Shown: positions 7,512 to 19,250 of the stretch, in pieces | How the letters are laid out: each line of letters opens with the position of its first letter | Numbering within the stretch: the stretch's first letter is position 1 | DNA from: Azospirillaceae bacterium | GTDB lineage: Bacteria; Pseudomonadota; Alphaproteobacteria; Azospirillales; Azospirillaceae | Length of the DNA stretch: 64,000 bases | Assembly (NCBI GenBank): GCA_028283825.1 | Contig: JAPWJW010000003.1 | Coordinates: forward strand, 1,410,001 to 1,474,000 | Reading direction: 5' to 3' | Notes under the pieces: generated by a model | What the model saw: the letters and a program-made list of their open reading frames with translations, nothing else | Told to the model about the DNA's origin: nothing | Databases searched by the model: none | Program-made: the position numbers and the translations under genes

Positions 7512-10202
7512 GTGCTTCGAGATGCCACCAGCCGGGATCGCTGGTTCGTGCTGTCCCTGTGCCTGTTTCCCATCCTGGCGAAACTCCACCTCCTGTTGGG
7601 CCTGCTGAAGGCCGACCCCCTGCTGTTCTATGCCGGCCTGACACCGCGCAACGGCCCGGGCTGGCTCAACGGCTATCCCACCATCGACCCAAACATCGCA
7701 GCGACATCCCAGGCGCTGGGCGGTGGGGCCGTGAAAAGCGTCCTGTCAGGTGCCCTGCCTTGGTGGAACCATTTCCAGGGCGTGGGGGCGCCGCTGCTGG
7801 GGGAAATGCAGTCCGCCGCGCTGTTCCCGCCCACGCTGCTGCTGGCCCTGCCCAACGGCCAGCTTTACATGCACCTGCTGCTGCAGGTCATCGCCGGGGC
7901 GGCCACCTATTTCCTGCTGCGGCGCCTGGCTTGCCCGCGATCCACCGCCCTGGTCGGGGGCCTGCTGTTCGAATTCAACGGCACCTATGCCTGGATGGCC
8001 ACCGCATCCATCAACCCGGTGTGCTTCCTGCCCCTGTTGCTGCTGGGCATCGAGGTCGCGCGGGACCGCAGCGGGCGGTGGGGCGGATGGGGCTGGATCG
8101 CACTTGCCCTGGCCCTGTCGCTGTACGCCGGTTTTCCGGAGGTCGCCTATTACAACGCCCTGATGGCGGGTGTGTGGATCCTGGCCCGCCTGCCGGGCCT
8201 GCCCCGGCCCGAGGCGTGGCGCTTCCTGGGACGTGTGACCCTGGGAGTGGCCAGCGGCCTGATGCTGGCCGCGCCAGTGATCATCGCCTTCTTCGATTTC
8301 CTGGACGATGCGTTCGTCGGCCAGCATACGGGCGGCTTCACCGCCTTTTCCCTGCCGCCCAGCGCCTTCATCAAGGTCTTCGTCCCCTATCTGCACGGCC
8401 TGATCTACGAACAGCCGGTCACGGCCGCAGGGTTCTGGAACGATGTCGGCGGGTATGCCGGCATCCTGCCGGTGGCGCTGTCCCTTTATGCGCTGGCGGG
8501 AATGACGCGACGGCTGGCCCCCCTGCGGCTGGCGCTGGGCCTATGGGTGGCGGTGACCGTCGCCGCTTGTTACGGCGTGCCCGGCGTGGCCAAGGCGCTT
8601 GCCGTCGTGCCCGGTTTCGCCCTGACGGCCTTCTATCGTTATCTGCCCTGCACCTGGGAATTCGCCCTGTGCGTCCTGTCCGGCCTGGCCCTGGCCGACC
8701 TGGCGGCGGGATATCGCGACGCGCTGGACGCCCGGCGCAGCGTCCGCGCCTTCTGGATCGCCAGCGCCGCCCTGGCCGGCCTGTTGCTGGCGGCCTTCGC
8801 CCTGCCCCAGCCGGCATCGGTGGCGGAAATCGTCACGCCATGGCGCGCCCGGTCACTGGCCTTCGCCGTGATTCTGCTGGTGGGTTGGTTCTGGTGCCGG
8901 CCGCGGATGAAGACGGATGCCGCGCCCCGCGTCCTGGCGGTGCTGGCCGTGGTCGAGGCGGTGGTCTTTTTCGTCATCCCGACCATGGCCTATCATCGCA
9001 AGGCACAACTGGAACCGGCCGGCATCCGTTTCCTGCGCGACAATCTGGGCTTCCAGCGCTTTTACACCCTGGGGCCGATCGAGCCCAACTACGGCACCTA
9101 TTTCCAGATCGGCGAGGTCAATCACGACGACATGCCGGTGCCGGCGCGGTGGGTGGACCATGTGGCCCATCACCTGGACGACAACGCCACAGCCAGTGTT
9201 TTCGCCCATAACCGCCTGCGGCCGGACGGGCCGTCGCCCGTGGAAAACTTCCTGAAGAACCAGGCCAATTACCAGGCCGTGGGCGTGAAGTACCTGGTGA
9301 CGGCGCCGGACACCGACCCCTATGCCCGGCACTACGCCGATATCGCCGCCGGCCCCAACACCCCGCTGGTCCTGCAAAGCGGTCAGCGGGCCGGCCTGAC
9401 GCTGAAGGACCCGGGACTGGGCGGCACCCTGAGCGGCCTTGCCCTCCCAGTGGGCACCTATGGCGACCGGTCGGATGGCGTGTTGTCCGCCACCGTCTGT
9501 TCCCAGGGCCGGTGCAGCATCGGCAGCGCCGCGCTGGGCGGGGCCGCCGACAACCACCCCTTCACCATCATCCTGGATGATCCCCTGCCGCTGGGCACGG
9601 ACCTGACGGTGGAATTGGATTACGACGACGCCAACACCCCGTTGGTGCTGTGGATGTGGCCACGGGCCGCCAACGCCCGGACCTCAATCTCCCATGAAGG
9701 GCGGGAGATCGCGGACCAGACCTTCCGTTTCCAGCTGGATCTGGCGGACCATCCGCCGCTGGTGTTCCAGGACCGGGCGATGCGCCTGTACGAACTGCCG
9801 GCCCCACGGCCTTACCTGGACGCGGCCGGCTGCCAGCTGTTTCCCCGCAGCCGGGACAGTTTCGACAGCGACTGCCCGGTGCCCACGACGCTGACCCGCC
9901 TGGAACTGGCCATGGCCGGGTGGCGCGTGACGATCAACGGACAGGAACAGCCGGTGGCGATGGTCGCGGATCTGTTCCAGCAGATCACCCTGCCCGCCGG
10001 CCAGGCCAGCGTGTCCTTCCGCTTCCTGCCGCCCTACATGCCCTTGGGCTATGGCCTGTTCGCCATCGGCTGCGCCCTGCTGGTGTTGACGGTGGGCAAC
10101 CCCCTTGCAGCACGGCGCGTTCTGGCCGGCATGCCGCTGGGTGGACGTTCCCCCATCGGGCAACCGGCACTGGATGGGGCGATGATGCCGACTGCGGAAT
10201 AG
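7512..10202 (+). CDS. YfhO-like multi-pass membrane protein
   Basis: Large integral membrane protein (896 aa) resembling the YfhO group, whose members belong to the GT-C-like glycosyltransferase superfamily and act on lipid-linked sugars or teichoic/surface polymers. About eleven hydrophobic helices occupy residues 10-480, followed by a large hydrophilic, presumably periplasmic domain (about 500-850) and a last helix near 855-880. The early acidic segment GYPTIDPNIAATSQALG follows TM1, as the first periplasmic loop does in GT-C enzymes. GTG start with GGGGGAGG 6 nt upstream. No linked sugar genes are visible, so the substrate is open. Confidence 0.7.
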   Translation: MLRDATSRDRWFVLSLCLFPILAKLHLLLGLLKADPLLFYAGLTPRNGPGWLNGYPTIDPNIAATSQALGGGAVKSVLSGALPWWNHFQGVGAPLLGEMQSAALFPPTLLLALPNGQLYMHLLLQVIAGAATYFLLRRLACPRSTALVGGLLFEFNGTYAWMATASINPVCFLPLLLLGIEVARDRSGRWGGWGWIALALALSLYAGFPEVAYYNALMAGVWILARLPGLPRPEAWRFLGRVTLGVASGLMLAAPVIIAFFDFLDDAFVGQHTGGFTAFSLPPSAFIKVFVPYLHGLIYEQPVTAAGFWNDVGGYAGILPVALSLYALAGMTRRLAPLRLALGLWVAVTVAACYGVPGVAKALAVVPGFALTAFYRYLPCTWEFALCVLSGLALADLAAGYRDALDARRSVRAFWIASAALAGLLLAAFALPQPASVAEIVTPWRARSLAFAVILLVGWFWCRPRMKTDAAPRVLAVLAVVEAVVFFVIPTMAYHRKAQLEPAGIRFLRDNLGFQRFYTLGPIEPNYGTYFQIGEVNHDDMPVPARWVDHVAHHLDDNATASVFAHNRLRPDGPSPVENFLKNQANYQAVGVKYLVTAPDTDPYARHYADIAAGPNTPLVLQSGQRAGLTLKDPGLGGTLSGLALPVGTYGDRSDGVLSATVCSQGRCSIGSAALGGAADNHPFTIILDDPLPLGTDLTVELDYDDANTPLVLWMWPRAANARTSISHEGREIADQTFRFQLDLADHPPLVFQDRAMRLYELPAPRPYLDAAGCQLFPRSRDSFDSDCPVPTTLTRLELAMAGWRVTINGQEQPVAMVADLFQQITLPAGQASVSFRFLPPYMPLGYGLFAIGCALLVLTVGNPLAARRVLAGMPLGGRSPIGQPALDGAMMPTAE

Positions 10203-10205
10203 GGA

Positions 10206-10793
10206 TCAGGCGGCGAAGGCCGGTTCGGCCAGGCGCAGGGTATGGGCCAACACGTCGGGCGGCCAGTCGCGGGCCTGGTTTTCGAAGGTCGCGCGGTCCC
10301 CGGCAAACAAGGCGCGGGCGGCTTCCTCGAAACCCGGCCGGTCACCGGCCATGGTGGACATGAAGCGATAGGCCGCCTCACGCGCCAGCCGCACACGATC
10401 CTGGCCTTCGTTGGCATGGCGGGCGGCATCCACCAGGCGACGCAGCGCGACGGAGGCGCCGCCCGGCTGAGCGGCCAGCCATTCCCAGTGCCGGGGCAGC
10501 AGGGTCACCTCCCGCGCCACCACGCCCAGCTTGGGCCGGCCGGGCCCGGAGCGCGGGGCGGGCGTCAGGTCGGCCGGGAACACCGGCGCCAAGCGGCCGC
10601 GAATCTCTTCCGCCGTGCCGCGCAGATCCAGGTCGATGGGGCGCGCCGTTTCGTCATTGAAGATGAAGATCAGGTCGGTGGTGCCGGCGTCCAGCGCCGC
10701 CTTGGCCGCCAACGCGGCCTCCACCAGCGTGCCCGTGGCCAGGTGACGGGTGCCGGCGAAGGCGGTGCAGCGCATTTCCGGATCCAGGCCCAT
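10206..10793 (-). CDS. DUF2239 family protein
   Basis: Soluble 195-aa protein matching the DUF2239 family as I know it: an N-terminal FAGTRHLATGTL segment, a central LIFIFNDETARPIDLDLRG-like strand region, then GRPKLGVVAREVTLLPRHWEWL and ASVALRRLVD. The GRPKLGV..EVTLLPRHW part resembles a small DNA-binding-like motif used by the family to place residues before a helical tail, but no biochemical role is established. It converges on the YfhO-like gene, with 3 nt between stops. Confidence 0.8.
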   Translation of the reverse strand: MGLDPEMRCTAFAGTRHLATGTLVEAALAAKAALDAGTTDLIFIFNDETARPIDLDLRGTAEEIRGRLAPVFPADLTPAPRSGPGRPKLGVVAREVTLLPRHWEWLAAQPGGASVALRRLVDAARHANEGQDRVRLAREAAYRFMSTMAGDRPGFEEAARALFAGDRATFENQARDWPPDVLAHTLRLAEPAFAA

Positions 10794-10874
10794 GGCATTT
10801 CCCTCCGCCTCAAGAAGACGGAAAGGTTTGTAGGCCGATCACCGCATCCCGTCAATATTACCCGGATAAAATCC

Positions 10875-13073
10875 TCAAGGACCGCGACGACGACGGCCAC
10901 CCCCGGATGATTTTCCCGGCGGGCGGCCAGTCGGCAGGGGCGCCTTGGCCGACTTCTCGCCCACCGCACTGGCCCGCAAGGGGGTCGCGTTAGGGTCAAT
11001 GCCCAGGTCGATGGCCTCCAGCCGGCGGATTTCGTCGCGGATGCGGCCAGCCTCCTCGAACTCCAGGTCGGCGGCGGCGGCGCGCATCTTCTTTTCCAGG
11101 TCGGCGATGACGGCCTTGAGGTTGTGACCGACCAGCCCCGCCTCGTCCGCCAGGCCCGAATCCACGTTCACGCGGTCGCCGCGTTCGTAGACGGAGCTCA
11201 TGACGTCGGCGATCTGCTTTTTCACCGATTCCGGCGTGATGCCGTTGGCCTTGTTGTAGGCCTCCTGCTTTTCCCGGCGGCGGCTGGTTTCCTCCAGCGC
11301 CGCCTTCATGCTGTTGGTGACCTTGTCGGCATACATGATGGCGCGGCCGTCGACGTTGCGGGCGGCGCGGCCGATGGTCTGGATCAGCGAGGTGCGGGAA
11401 CGCAGATAGCCTTCCTTGTCGGCGTCCAGGATGGCGACCAGGCCGCATTCCGGGATGTCCAGGCCTTCGCGCAGCAGGTTGATGCCGATCAGCACGTCGA
11501 AGGCGCCCAGGCGCAAATCGCGGATGATCTCGATCCGCTCCAGCGTTTCCACGTCGGAATGGATGTAGCGGACCTTGATCCCGGCCTCGTGCATGTAGTC
11601 GGTCAGCGCCTCCGCCATCTTCTTGGTCAGGGTGGTGACCAGGACGCGCTGGCCCTTGGCGATGCACTCGCGGCATTCGGCCATCACGTCGTCCACCTGG
11701 GTCTCGGTGGGGCGGATGAGGACGGGGGGATCGATCAGGCCGGTGGGCCGCACCACCTGTTCCACGAACACGCCACCCGTCCGTTCCAATTCCCACGGGC
11801 CGGGGGTGGCGGACACGAACACGGATTGGGGCCGCATGGCGTCCCATTCCTCGAACTTCAGCGGGCGGTTGTCGATGCAGACCGGCAGGCGGAAACCATA
11901 GTCCGACAGGGTCGATTTGCGCATGTAGTCGCCTTTGTACATGCCGCCCACCTGGGGCACCATGACGTGGCTTTCATCGACGATCAGCAGGGCGTCTTTC
12001 GGCAGATATTCGAACAGGGTGGGCGGCGGTTCTCCCGGCGCGCGCCCCGAGAGATAGCGGGAATAGTTCTCGATGCCGGCGCAGGAACCGGTCGCCACCA
12101 TCATCTCGATATCGAAGGTGGTGCGCTGTTCCAGCCGCTGGGCCTCCAGCAGCTTGCCCTGGGCTGAGAATTCCTCCAGCCGCACCTTCAGGTCGCGCTT
12201 CATCTGCTCCACCGCCTGCAACAGCGTGGGCTTGGGCGTGACGTAATGGCTGTTGGCGTAGATGCGCACCTCTTTCAGGCTGGCGATCTTCTCGCCCGTC
12301 AGGGGGTCGATCTCCTGGATGGTCTCCAGCTCATCCCCGAACAGGCTGAAACGCCAGGCCCGATCCTCCATATGCGCCGGAAACAGTTCGATGGTGTCGC
12401 CGCGCACGCGGAAGGAACCGCGGCCAAACCCCAGATCGTTGCGCTTGTACTGAAGCTCCACCAGCCGCTGCAGGAACTGGGTGCGGTTCACCATGGCCCC
12501 CACCTTCATCGGCAGGGTCATTTCCGAATAGGTCTCGACCGAGCCGATACCGTATATGCAGGACACCGACGCCACGATGATGCAGTCGCGCCGTTCCAGC
12601 AGCGACCGCGTGGCGGCATGGCGCATGCGGTCGATCTGCTCGTTGATCGAGCTTTCCTTCTCGATATAGGTGTCGGTGCGGGGGACGTAGGCTTCGGGCT
12701 GGTAATAGTCGTAATAGCTGACGAAATATTCCACCGCGTTGTCGGGGAAGAAGCTTTTCATCTCCCCATACAACTGCGCGGCCAGCGTCTTGTTGGGCGC
12801 CAGGATCAGGGTGGGGCGCTGCAGCCGCTGGATGACGTGCGCCATGGTGAAGGTCTTGCCCGACCCGGTGACACCCAGCAGCACCTGGTCGCGCTCACCC
12901 GCCGTCAGCCCCGCCATCAATTCCGTGATGGCCTGCGGCTGGTCGCCCGCCGGTTCGAACTCCGACTGGATGCGCAGGGGGGGGCCGTCCGTGACCGCCG
13001 GCAGGGCGTCACCCCGCGGCATGGTCATGGGCGTCGGCAGGACGGGTTCCAGGGTGTGGATATCTTGCGGCAT
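10875..13073 (-). CDS. uvrB: Excinuclease ABC subunit B
   Basis: DNA helicase-like damage-verification subunit of nucleotide excision repair; receives DNA from UvrA and recruits UvrC. Seen: [11 protein letters not shown] at the start of the motor, Walker [10 protein letters not shown], the beta-hairpin [24 protein letters not shown], the helicase motifs EGLDIPE and QTIGRAARN, and the C-terminal UVR motif ([19 protein letters not shown]) that contacts UvrC. The start at 13073 gives 732 aa and avoids overlap with the gene upstream; an ATG at 13133 is possible but would overlap it by 56 bases. The uvrC gene is at 17116, so two repair subunits lie close together. Confidence 0.97.
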   Translation of the reverse strand: MPQDIHTLEPVLPTPMTMPRGDALPAVTDGPPLRIQSEFEPAGDQPQAITELMAGLTAGERDQVLLGVTGSGKTFTMAHVIQRLQRPTLILAPNKTLAAQLYGEMKSFFPDNAVEYFVSYYDYYQPEAYVPRTDTYIEKESSINEQIDRMRHAATRSLLERRDCIIVASVSCIYGIGSVETYSEMTLPMKVGAMVNRTQFLQRLVELQYKRNDLGFGRGSFRVRGDTIELFPAHMEDRAWRFSLFGDELETIQEIDPLTGEKIASLKEVRIYANSHYVTPKPTLLQAVEQMKRDLKVRLEEFSAQGKLLEAQRLEQRTTFDIEMMVATGSCAGIENYSRYLSGRAPGEPPPTLFEYLPKDALLIVDESHVMVPQVGGMYKGDYMRKSTLSDYGFRLPVCIDNRPLKFEEWDAMRPQSVFVSATPGPWELERTGGVFVEQVVRPTGLIDPPVLIRPTETQVDDVMAECRECIAKGQRVLVTTLTKKMAEALTDYMHEAGIKVRYIHSDVETLERIEIIRDLRLGAFDVLIGINLLREGLDIPECGLVAILDADKEGYLRSRTSLIQTIGRAARNVDGRAIMYADKVTNSMKAALEETSRRREKQEAYNKANGITPESVKKQIADVMSSVYERGDRVNVDSGLADEAGLVGHNLKAVIADLEKKMRAAAADLEFEEAGRIRDEIRRLEAIDLGIDPNATPLRASAVGEKSAKAPLPTGRPPGKSSGGGRRRRGP

Positions 13074-13077
13074 GGCC

Positions 13078-13815
13078 TCAAGGTAGGCTGCGCCGGGCCA
13101 CTTTTCCAGAGCGCTTACCCGTTTTGTTCCCATTTGATGGGGCCGTCCGCGATGGGGCCTCGCCCCGGCCCGGAACGGCGGCCTTGCCGCCCGCCTTCAC
13201 CAGGGCCTTGCACAGGGGTTCCCACGCCTCGGCCAGGGCCTCGCTCTCCGTCCCGTCCTCACGCGCCATGGCCTTCAGGGCCGCCTGGAAATCGCCGGAC
13301 AGGCAGGCGGTGCGGGGAATGCCGCTGGTGAACTGGGTGACGTCGGGGAAAACCACCAGCACGCGGATGCGCGCCAGGGGGAAACGTCCGCGCAGGGCGT
13401 GGATCAGCGGCTGAAGCTGGACCACCGGATTGGTGTACAGCCCCAGCTTGCCGCTGGCGGTGACGTAGCGCCACTGCCCGGCCTTGGCGCCGGCGCTGAT
13501 CTTGCCGCCGATGTCGCCGGGCGCGCTCAGCACGATCAGCACGCTGGCCGGCAGGCGCACCAGATGGTCGATGCGCATCGGCCGCCCCTGCTTGTCCCGG
13601 ACATGCAGGCCGTGGACGACGGAATAGCCCTCGTCGTCCAGCGCCAGCTTGCGCCGGTAGGCCTCGGCATTATAGCGGCGGCGGGACTGGGTGCGGGTCT
13701 TGGGCCGCAGGGCCCACATCACCACCAGGATCAGGACGATGACGACAAGCGCCACCGTGCCGATGGTGACCATCTGGCTGAGGTTCATCAGCTCTGTCGG
13801 GTTGTCCTGCGCCAT
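13078..13815 (-). CDS. Membrane-anchored NERD-like domain protein
   Basis: One N-terminal transmembrane helix (about residues 15-34) and a nuclease-related (NERD-like) domain (about 45-165) with [10 protein letters not shown] and [18 protein letters not shown]. In active NERD domains this strand pattern reads QIDH...IExK. Here the aspartate is kept, but the Glu and Lys positions appear to be L/S and P, so nuclease activity is doubtful. A basic tail follows. It ends 4 nt before the preferred uvrB start on the same strand, so the two are likely cotranscribed. Confidence 0.65.
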   Translation of the reverse strand: MAQDNPTELMNLSQMVTIGTVALVVIVLILVVMWALRPKTRTQSRRRYNAEAYRRKLALDDEGYSVVHGLHVRDKQGRPMRIDHLVRLPASVLIVLSAPGDIGGKISAGAKAGQWRYVTASGKLGLYTNPVVQLQPLIHALRGRFPLARIRVLVVFPDVTQFTSGIPRTACLSGDFQAALKAMAREDGTESEALAEAWEPLCKALVKAGGKAAVPGRGEAPSRTAPSNGNKTGKRSGKVARRSLP

Positions 13816-13971
13816 GGCGGTTGATTAAACCATCGCGCCGGGACTGTCACCGGTTGTCGCCCCCATCCGCGGCGGCGGCGGCCGGCGCGCAGCTTTATGT
13901 CGCGGCACCGACAGCCCGGCAGGCGCGTCATGCAGCGGCTGCGGGTTGTGCCCCATTTTGCCCAGGCGTAA

Positions 13972-15216
<1,245 letters not shown>

Positions 15217-15242
15217 GTTCACGCTTCCGCTTTGACGAGGAT

Positions 15243-15266
15243 GGCCGCCCTGGCAACGGGGCGGCC
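15243..15266. terminator. Hairpin after the aminotransferase gene
   Basis: Perfect 8-bp stem GGCCGCCC/GGGCGGCC with an 8-nt loop and a short T-rich tail (gttcttcg), between convergent genes ending at 15216 and 15277. It is likely a transcription end for the plus-strand gene. Confidence 0.6.
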
Positions 15267-15276
15267 GTTCTTCGTT

Positions 15277-15705
15277 TCACGCGCGGGCCTTCTTGGGCCG
15301 GCCGCCGCGCTTACCGTTCTCACGGGCCGCCGCCGCCTTGGCGCCACCCCTGGCCTGCCCACCAGTGGCACCCAGGACAGCCGCCGGCGAACGCTGCGCC
15401 ATCCATTGCGGGGAACCCAGAACCCCTTCCAGCAAGGCCGGCACATAAACGTCCGCATCCAGCCGTGGGAAATGCAGCCCCAGCCCGAAAGCCTGCACCT
15501 CGATTTCCGCCAAGTCCGTTGCGGCTGCCCCGGCCAGGCCCTCAACCGCCTGTGGAGGGAAGCCCAGTTCAATCCCCGTGGTGAGGCACACGATCACCCG
15601 GTCGCGGTCGGCATCATAGTGTGCGCTTTCAGCCCGGGGGCCCCGCAAACGCGCTTCGCCCCGGGCCAGCGCGGCATCGAACGCCTCTGCCGTCAGTTCA
15701 GCCAT
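15277..15705 (-). CDS. DUF2442 protein, partner of a DUF4160 protein
   Basis: The central part VIVCLTTGIELGFPPQAVEGL and FPRLDADVYVPALLEGVLG is the DUF2442 fold. The C-terminal 30 residues are low-complexity, rich in Ala, Gly, Lys and Arg (KRGGRPKKARA), and could bind nucleic acid. It overlaps the upstream DUF4160 gene by 8 nt (15698-15705), so the pair is coupled. DUF4160/DUF2442 pairs have been proposed as toxin-antitoxin-like modules; no function is shown for this one. Confidence 0.8.
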   Translation of the reverse strand: MAELTAEAFDAALARGEARLRGPRAESAHYDADRDRVIVCLTTGIELGFPPQAVEGLAGAAATDLAEIEVQAFGLGLHFPRLDADVYVPALLEGVLGSPQWMAQRSPAAVLGATGGQARGGAKAAAARENGKRGGRPKKARA

Positions 15706-15928
15706 GAATGCGCCTCCATTCCGCCAGCAGGACCTCTTGGTGGGCTGAGATCATTTCCATGATCCGGCGGGCCTCCCGTTCCGTGCACCCGATGGCCTCA
15801 CGCAATTCCATTCCGATCAGATTGACCACCACGGCCAGCCCCGGGCCCAGAATGTGGACATGCGCCGGTGGATGGTCGTTGGGATAAATCACGACACGCA
15901 GGCCATCCAGGCGCAAGACCGTGGGCAT
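15698..15928 (-). CDS. DUF4160 protein
   Basis: Small 76-aa protein with the DUF4160 hallmark YPNDHPPAHVHILGPG (residues 15-30), whose H-PPAHVH cluster could be catalytic or metal-binding. First gene of the DUF4160-DUF2442 pair. No ribosome-binding site stronger than AGG is visible. Size and overlap fit a toxin-antitoxin-like arrangement (inference). Confidence 0.82.
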   Translation of the reverse strand: MPTVLRLDGLRVVIYPNDHPPAHVHILGPGLAVVVNLIGMELREAIGCTEREARRIMEMISAHQEVLLAEWRRIHG

Positions 15929-15978
15929 GTGCCATCCTATCGGAAACCCAAGCGCTTAGGAATATGGCGATCGCTGTG

Positions 15979-16533
15979 TTAACGCGGCGACCACCGCGGG
16001 CTGTCCGGCGATTCCGCCGGCGCGCGCAGGGGCTGGGCCAGGACCACCACCCAGATATAGGCATCGTTGGGTCCGCCCGGCGTGGCGTTGGGCACGCGGG
16101 CCACGCCCACATCGGTCATGCCGGGGGTGGCCAGCGCACCGACGGTGGAGCCTGTGTCCTGCCAGATGGCCAGGGGCTGGCCCGGGTCGCCCGACGCCCG
16201 GGCCTCAAGCGCGATGTCCTGCATGGGCACGTACAGGGCGTGGATCAGGCCCTGGCGCAGGTCCGGCGTCTCCATCCCGCTGGCCAGCGCGAGGGCGCGG
16301 GCGGCGGCGGCATCGTCCAGCACCGGCTGGCGGGTCAGGGCCGGCAGCCCGGCCTGGATGCGGGTCTTCTGCAGGAAGTCCATCAAGGTTTCGGCCGCCG
16401 CGCGGTCCGCCTGGCCCATGGTCACCGGCGTGCCGACGGGCACGGCGGCCGACGCCCGGTTGCAGGTTCCATCCAGCGCACCACCCGCCACCAAAATTCC
16501 GGTCGTCAGCATCAGGGTCGCCAGGACGCGCAT
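15979..16533 (-). CDS. Exported CAP-like (SCP/PR-1-like) protein
   Basis: 184-aa protein with a signal peptide (about residues 1-30, cleavage near ASA). The mature part has the rhythm of a CAP domain: MDFLQKTRIQAGLPAL, LDDAAAARALALASGM, a middle DLRQGLIH segment and a late YIWVVVLAQPL strand. The classical CAP histidines are not obvious, so the call is tentative. Chosen start: the ATG at 16533, with GGAGAA 6 nt upstream; a longer frame reaching 16764 lacks such a site and would bury the signal peptide. Confidence 0.6.
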   Translation of the reverse strand: MRVLATLMLTTGILVAGGALDGTCNRASAAVPVGTPVTMGQADRAAAETLMDFLQKTRIQAGLPALTRQPVLDDAAAARALALASGMETPDLRQGLIHALYVPMQDIALEARASGDPGQPLAIWQDTGSTVGALATPGMTDVGVARVPNATPGGPNDAYIWVVVLAQPLRAPAESPDSPRWSPR

Positions 16534-17115
16534 CACGTCTTCTCCATTATGGGGCCGCCTGCGCGGCCGAATAGCAGCCAACCGCCAATCGCGATCGGGA
16601 CCAACTTTAGGGGGAGAGTGTGGCGGAAAATCGACCGCGCCCACCACCCTGATCTTGCGTCGCGGCGGTCCGGTGGGTGGTGATTCTTTCGTGCCGTTCA
16701 AGCCCATCCCAAGGAAGTGCCGCGAAACCCTTGGAAAACCGGCAGGACAGGAAGTTTTACACAACGCCCGCCCCTGAAATCAGACAAACCCTGTCAACCC
16801 TTATCTGGGTCTAAATGAACTATTTGTTAGATATTGACAGAAGTGGTTTTAAGTAAAATCAATGAGATAGCTGTTTATGCCTAAAAATTGGGCAAAATCC
16901 GGAAAGCCTTATGGCGCCTAGCGCGGCACACGCTGTCAGCTATTTTTCCGCAAACTTATCCACAGGTTCCGTGGAAGATCGTGGGGTTTTCCACCGGGGC
17001 CTTCACGCGGTTTGATTCGCACCATTGAGGTAACCCGAAAGGTGGATCGACCATACGTTACGGCGATGCGGGATCCACAACCGGGAGCCGGCCGGCACCC
17101 CCACAGGGCGTGTGC
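16534..17115. other. AT-rich intergenic island with DnaA-box-like sites
   Basis: About 580 bases without a gene. 16780-16920 is strongly AT-rich for this genome. One perfect DnaA box, TTATCCACA, lies at 16956-16964, and a near match TTTTACACA at 16755-16763. It may simply carry the promoters of the divergent flanking genes. Confidence 0.4.
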
Positions 17116-19125
17116 ATGACCATTGACCCCGCAAGCGCAATCGGCAGAGTGTCCGGCATGGCCATCATCGACGATACCCCCCTGCCCCCGCCCCCTCCGG
17201 ACGCGGGGCCTTCAGACACGGTGAACACCGACGCGCACACGGCGCCCGGGGCGGCCAAGCCGCGCCGCCGCACCGTGGCCGACCTGAACCGGGGGGTGGA
17301 GACCATCAAGGCCTATCTGCGCACCCTGCCGGTGACGCCCGGCGTCTATCGCATGATGAACGAGCACGGCGACGTGCTGTACGTGGGCAAGGCCCGCGCG
17401 CTGAAGCGCCGGGTGGCCAACTACACCATGCCGGCCAAGCTGCCCATCCGGCTGCAGCGCATGGTGGCCGAAACGGTGACCATGGAGTTCGTCACGACCC
17501 ATACCGAGGTCGAGGCGCTGCTGCTGGAATCCAACCTGATCAAGCGCCTGATGCCGCGCTACAACGTGCTGCTGCGGGACGACAAGACCTTCCCCCACAT
17601 CATGATCACGCGGGATCACGACTTTCCGGCACTGATCAAGCACCGCGGCGCCCGCGACCGGGCCGGCGACTATTTCGGGCCCTTCGCCTCGGCCGGCGCC
17701 GTCAACCGCACCATCACCGCCTTGCAGCGCGCCTTCCTGCTGCGCAACTGCACCGACAGCGTCTTCTCATCCCGCACCCGCCCCTGCCTGCAATTCCAGA
17801 TCAAGCGCTGCACCGCCCCCTGCGTCGGCCGGGTCAACCGCGCCCAGTACGGCGAGCAGGTGGATGAGGCGGCCGCCTTCCTGGCGGGCAAGAGCCGCGA
17901 CATCCAGACCCGCATGGCCAACGCCATGATGGAAGCGTCGGAGGCGCTGGACTTCGAGTCCGCCGCCAAGATGCGCGACCGCATCCGGGCATTGACCGCC
18001 ATCCAGGCCCACCAGGACATCAATATGGAGGGCATGGAGGACGCGGACATCATCGCCGCCTACCAGGACGGCGGCAGCACCTGCGTCCAGGTGTTCTTCT
18101 TCCGTGGCGGGCGCAACAATGGCAACCGCGCCTATTTCCCCAGCCACGACAAGAACCAGGGCACGGCAGAAGTGCTGGCCGCCTTCATCGCCCAGTTCTA
18201 CGACAACCGCGCCGCCCCCGGCCTGGTGCTGATCAGCGAGGAACCGGAGGAGCAGGACCTGCTGGCTGAGGCGCTGACCCTGCGGGCCGGCCGCAAGGTG
18301 GAACTGGCCGTGCCCAAGCGCGGCGACAAGAAGCGCCTGATGGACCACGCCCTGACCAACGCGCGCGAGGCCCATGGCCGCCGCCTGGCGGAAACTGGCA
18401 GCCAGGCCAAGCTGCTGGCCGGCGTGGCGGAAATCTTCGGGCTGGAGGCGCCGCCCGCCCGCATCGAGATCTACGACAACAGCCACATCCAGGGCGCCCA
18501 CCCCATCGGCGGCCTGGTGGTGGCGGGCCCCGACGGCTTCATCAAGAACGCCTACCGCAAGTTCAACATCCGCGACCCCAAGGCCGCCGGCGACGACTTC
18601 GCCATGATGCGCGAGGTCATGACCCGCCGTTTCGAGCGCGCCCTGAAGGAGGATCCGGAACGCGGCGGCGAGACCTGGCCCGACCTGCTGCTGATCGACG
18701 GCGGCGAGGGCCAGTTGGGCGTGGTGGTGGAGGTGCTGGCCGAACTGGGCCTGTCCGACATCCCGCTGGTGGGCATCGCCAAGGGGCCCGACCGCGACGC
18801 CGGGCGCGAGCGCTTCTTCATGCCCGGGCGTCCGCCCTTCGGCATGGACCCGCGCGACCCCGTGCTCTATTTCCTGCAGCGCCTGCGTGACGAGGCCCAC
18901 CGCTGGGCCATCGGCAGCCACCGCCAGCGGCGGGAGAAGGCGATCAGCGCCAGCCCGCTGGATGAGGTGGCGGGCATCGGGCCTAAGAGGAAGAAAGCGC
19001 TGCTGCTGCACTTCGGTTCCGCCCAGGCGGTATCGCGTGCAGGCTTGGCCGATCTGCGCTCCGTGGAGGGGATATCCGACACGGTTGCCAAAATCATCTA
19101 TGACCACTTCCATCCGGACGGTTAA
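17116..19125 (+). CDS. uvrC: Excinuclease ABC subunit C
   Basis: Dual-incision nuclease of nucleotide excision repair. N-terminal GIY-YIG domain ([18 protein letters not shown], about residues 77-94), a cysteine-containing linker ([15 protein letters not shown]), a UVR motif binding UvrB ([15 protein letters not shown]), the C-terminal RNase H-like nuclease ([20 protein letters not shown]) and two helix-hairpin-helix motifs ([18 protein letters not shown]). Length about 669 aa including a proline-rich N-terminal extension. The start may be the ATG at 17116 or 17158. pgsA, moaD and moaE follow on the same strand, an order often seen in Rhodospirillales. Confidence 0.97.
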   Translation: MTIDPASAIGRVSGMAIIDDTPLPPPPPDAGPSDTVNTDAHTAPGAAKPRRRTVADLNRGVETIKAYLRTLPVTPGVYRMMNEHGDVLYVGKARALKRRVANYTMPAKLPIRLQRMVAETVTMEFVTTHTEVEALLLESNLIKRLMPRYNVLLRDDKTFPHIMITRDHDFPALIKHRGARDRAGDYFGPFASAGAVNRTITALQRAFLLRNCTDSVFSSRTRPCLQFQIKRCTAPCVGRVNRAQYGEQVDEAAAFLAGKSRDIQTRMANAMMEASEALDFESAAKMRDRIRALTAIQAHQDINMEGMEDADIIAAYQDGGSTCVQVFFFRGGRNNGNRAYFPSHDKNQGTAEVLAAFIAQFYDNRAAPGLVLISEEPEEQDLLAEALTLRAGRKVELAVPKRGDKKRLMDHALTNAREAHGRRLAETGSQAKLLAGVAEIFGLEAPPARIEIYDNSHIQGAHPIGGLVVAGPDGFIKNAYRKFNIRDPKAAGDDFAMMREVMTRRFERALKEDPERGGETWPDLLLIDGGEGQLGVVVEVLAELGLSDIPLVGIAKGPDRDAGRERFFMPGRPPFGMDPRDPVLYFLQRLRDEAHRWAIGSHRQRREKAISASPLDEVAGIGPKRKKALLLHFGSAQAVSRAGLADLRSVEGISDTVAKIIYDHFHPDG

Positions 19126-19250
19126 ACTACAGATCAATGGACCAGCCGGAACGCGCCCGACCCGAACCTTTGCAACAAGGGTCGGGCGAGGTGTGTTGGA
19201 TGACCGGCCATTTAAGATCGTCCCTCTGTGATCGCCCCTGGGATCGCCCG

